Source: Corynebacterium sp. ACRPH (GTDB lineage: Bacteria; Actinomycetota; Actinomycetes; Mycobacteriales; Mycobacteriaceae). From it: 64,000 nt of DNA. Numbering within the stretch: the first letter of the stretch is position 1; each line of letters opens with the position of its first letter. The stretch lies in assembly GCF_022347285.1 (NCBI RefSeq), contig NZ_JAKRND010000003.1, positions 62,001 to 126,000 of the forward strand, in the 5' to 3' direction. The notes under the pieces are model-generated. The model was not told the DNA's origin and searched no databases. It worked only from the letters and a program-made list of their open reading frames with translations. This document shows, piece after piece, positions 62,535-64,000 of the stretch. A program made the position numbers and the translations under genes.

Positions 62535-63617
62535 ATGCGCCGCATCGAAGGTGCTGTCCAGAACTACGCCTGGGGGTCGCACGAGTCGCTGGCGAAGCTG
62601 CAGGGGCGGCCTACGCCCACCGAAAAGCCCGAGGCCGAGCTGTGGTTCGGCGCGCACCCGGGCGCTCCCGGGCCGCTGCTGGACCTGATTACCGCCGATC
62701 CCGAAGGCCAGCTGGGGCAGGGGCGAAAAAGCCTGCCGTTCCTGCTGAAGCTGCTGGCCGCCGAACGCGCGCTGAGCATCCAGGTGCATCCGACGAAGGC
62801 GCAGGCCGAGGTGGGGTTCGCCGCCGATGAGGCCGCGGGGATCGCCCGCGACGCCTTCGAGCGCAACTACAAGGACGACAACCACAAGCCCGAGCTGCTG
62901 GTGGCTCTGGGCGAGTTCGAGGCGATGGCGGGCTTCCGGCCCGTTACCCGCACCGCCGAGCTGCTGGATAGGCTGGCCCTCCCCGAGCTGGATTTCCTGC
63001 GCGGTGATCTGCGCGGTGCGGTCGAGCGCGCGCTGCACATGCCGGCGGGGGATCTTCCGGAGATTATTGACGCCCTCACGCGGCGCTGCCGAGAGCTCGC
63101 GGCCAACGCGGACGATTGGATGGGCGAGGTGGCGGACCTGGTGCTGCGCCTGGAGCAGCAGTACCCGAACGACCGGGGCGTGCTGTTCGCGCTGCTGCTC
63201 AACCGCGTGGTGCTGCAGGAAGGCGAAGCGCTATACCTGGATGCGGGACAGCTGCACGCCTACGTGCGCGGCACCGGAGTGGAGATAATGGCGAACTCGG
63301 ACAACGTGCTGCGCTGTGGCTTGACCCCGAAGCACATCGACGTCGAAGAACTACTGAGCGTGGTGCGTTGGGAGGAACTCGCGGATCCGCGGCTGCAGGC
63401 CGATGCGGAAGGGGTGTACCACACCCCGGCGGAGGAATTCAGCTTGCGCAGAGTGGACGGAGAGGCCGAGGTCGCCGGACCGGCAATCGTGTTGGCCGTC
63501 GGGGGAGCCACGGAGTGTGGGGAGCTGCACCTGGACAGTGGCTCCGCCGCGTGGGTGCCCGCAGGCGAGGAAGCGCGTGTAAGCGGGAAGGCCTTTATCG
63601 CTCGTCCCGGGGCTTAG
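62535..63617 (+). CDS. manA: mannose-6-phosphate isomerase, class I
   Basis: ManA interconverts fructose-6-phosphate and mannose-6-phosphate, starting GDP-mannose supply. The 360-aa cupin enzyme reads EGAVQNYAWGSHESLAKL at its start. PEAELWFGAHPGAPG, ALSIQVHPTKAQAEVGFA (zinc ligands Gln/His) and NHKPELLVALGEFEAMAGF follow. YLDAGQLHAYVRGTGVEIMANSDN, seen here as AGQLHAYVRGTGVEIM and NSDNVLRCGLTPKHID, lies in the second half. A TAGGAGG site overlaps the manB stop codon, so the two genes are coupled. Its last 23 bp overlap the convergent gene. Confidence 0.94.
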   Translation: MRRIEGAVQNYAWGSHESLAKLQGRPTPTEKPEAELWFGAHPGAPGPLLDLITADPEGQLGQGRKSLPFLLKLLAAERALSIQVHPTKAQAEVGFAADEAAGIARDAFERNYKDDNHKPELLVALGEFEAMAGFRPVTRTAELLDRLALPELDFLRGDLRGAVERALHMPAGDLPEIIDALTRRCRELAANADDWMGEVADLVLRLEQQYPNDRGVLFALLLNRVVLQEGEALYLDAGQLHAYVRGTGVEIMANSDNVLRCGLTPKHIDVEELLSVVRWEELADPRLQADAEGVYHTPAEEFSLRRVDGEAEVAGPAIVLAVGGATECGELHLDSGSAAWVPAGEEARVSGKAFIARPGA

Positions 63618-64000
63618 GCTGCGGTCCCGCCGTGGTATCGGTGGGCTTGCCCGCTTCCTTGGGGGCGCCATGCTCGTCATTCTCGTCAGTCCCGCGCTGC
63701 GGCCCTGCGGGCTTTGTCGAGTCGGAAGGCTCCAGGGGGTTGTCTCCCGGCGGGAAAGGTATATCCCCGCTGCCGTGCGTGCCGTCACCGGGCTCGGTAA
63801 TAGGGCCAGGCTTAGTGGTGCCGGACTGAGTAGCATCAGGCTGAGTCGTGCCGGGCTGGGGAGTGCCAGGCTGTTCCGCCTGCGACGCGCCCGGCAGAGC
63901 CGACGAGACCTGTGGAGCCTGCTGGGTCGACGGGGGCTGGGTCGGAACCTGTGGCTGCTGTGCCTGCCCGGGGGACTCCAGGCCCTCCGCGACGATGGTC
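63595..64000 (-). CDS. 3' part of a Pro/Gln/Thr-rich protein (partial)
   Basis: The frame is open from the window end to TAA at 63595-63597 (134 codons seen). After TIVAEGLESPGQ the sequence is a disordered tail rich in Pro, Gln, Thr, Ser and Gly (QQPQVPTQPPSTQQAPQV; PGTPQPGTTQPDATQ). It ends in a charged stretch KPTDTTAGPQPKPRDER. Such tails are common on secreted or membrane-anchored actinobacterial proteins. The functional domain lies outside the window. It overlaps the end of manA by 23 bp. Confidence 0.6.
   Translation of the reverse strand, partial: TIVAEGLESPGQAQQPQVPTQPPSTQQAPQVSSALPGASQAEQPGTPQPGTTQPDATQSGTTKPGPITEPGDGTHGSGDIPFPPGDNPLEPSDSTKPAGPQRGTDENDEHGAPKEAGKPTDTTAGPQPKPRDER

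Overview
The window is a gene-dense, high-GC actinobacterial chromosome segment, almost certainly from the genus Corynebacterium. The case rests on whole blocks of gene order shared with corynebacteria and mycobacteria: trpS/YihY; add ... Rv3311-like / upp / pmmB / purine nucleoside phosphorylase / amidohydrolase; accBC-thtR; maf-accE-accD facing birA-purK-purE; and TIGR03089-LCP / rmlD / wbbL / manB / whiB2 / DUF3499 / pmmA / manA. A monomeric isocitrate dehydrogenase, an AccE peptide and a McbR-type operator in front of metY point the same way. Only one, unusually short, accD lies where C. glutamicum carries dtsR2 and dtsR1. That would fit a lipid-requiring species of the C. jeikeium/C. urealyticum type, but this is inference. 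No tRNA, rRNA, CRISPR array, insertion sequence or prophage was seen.

Layout. 1-8 kb: hydrolase tail, lldD (lactate oxidation), enoyl-reductase-like gene, trmL, a membrane protein, folD-DUF3017, and metY-metX (methionine synthesis). 8-9 kb: the only long non-coding stretch (987 bp). It holds a McbR-like operator, two homologous 126-bp inverted-repeat elements, a G-rich tract and the icd terminator. 9-18 kb: icd, an MFS exporter, xthA-TRIC, trpS, YihY, add. 18-21 kb: a CUT2 sugar-type ABC importer. 21-24 kb: four corynebacterial membrane proteins, including a tandem paralogue pair. 24-31 kb: conserved hypothetical, a small 56-aa gene, a NlpC/P60 gene with an EspC-like partner, upp, pmmB-pnp and an M20 amidohydrolase. 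31-37 kb (minus strand): thtR, accBC, a membrane protein, glpK and DUF1707. 37-41 kb: an ATP-grasp-like Cj0069 gene and a prpDC operon lacking prpB. 41-46 kb: accD-accE-maf divergent from birA-PH-purK-purE. 46-54 kb: an AT-rich orphan gene, an SDR, a two-component system, a DUF222/HNH gene and two ABC exporter pairs. 54-64 kb: arabinogalactan/rhamnose and GDP-mannose supply genes with the WhiB2/WhcD regulator between them.

How the genes fit together. Central themes are envelope building (rhamnosyl linker, mannose donors, LCP ligase, acyl-CoA carboxylase subunits and their biotin ligase), salvage of nucleosides (add, pnp, upp), and carbon entry (lactate, propionate, glycerol, sugar ABC importer). 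Many genes have a -10 hexamer only 6-8 nt before the start codon, so leaderless transcription looks common. Convergent genes often overlap by up to 30 bp.

Most unusual signals: (i) the octamer GGCGTCAA/TTGACGCC, counted 19 times, often followed by A-rich sequence and often embedded in otherwise avoided codons; (ii) the two equal-length, co-varying inverted-repeat elements at 8311-8645. Both come from reading the sequence by eye and have not been tested by computation.
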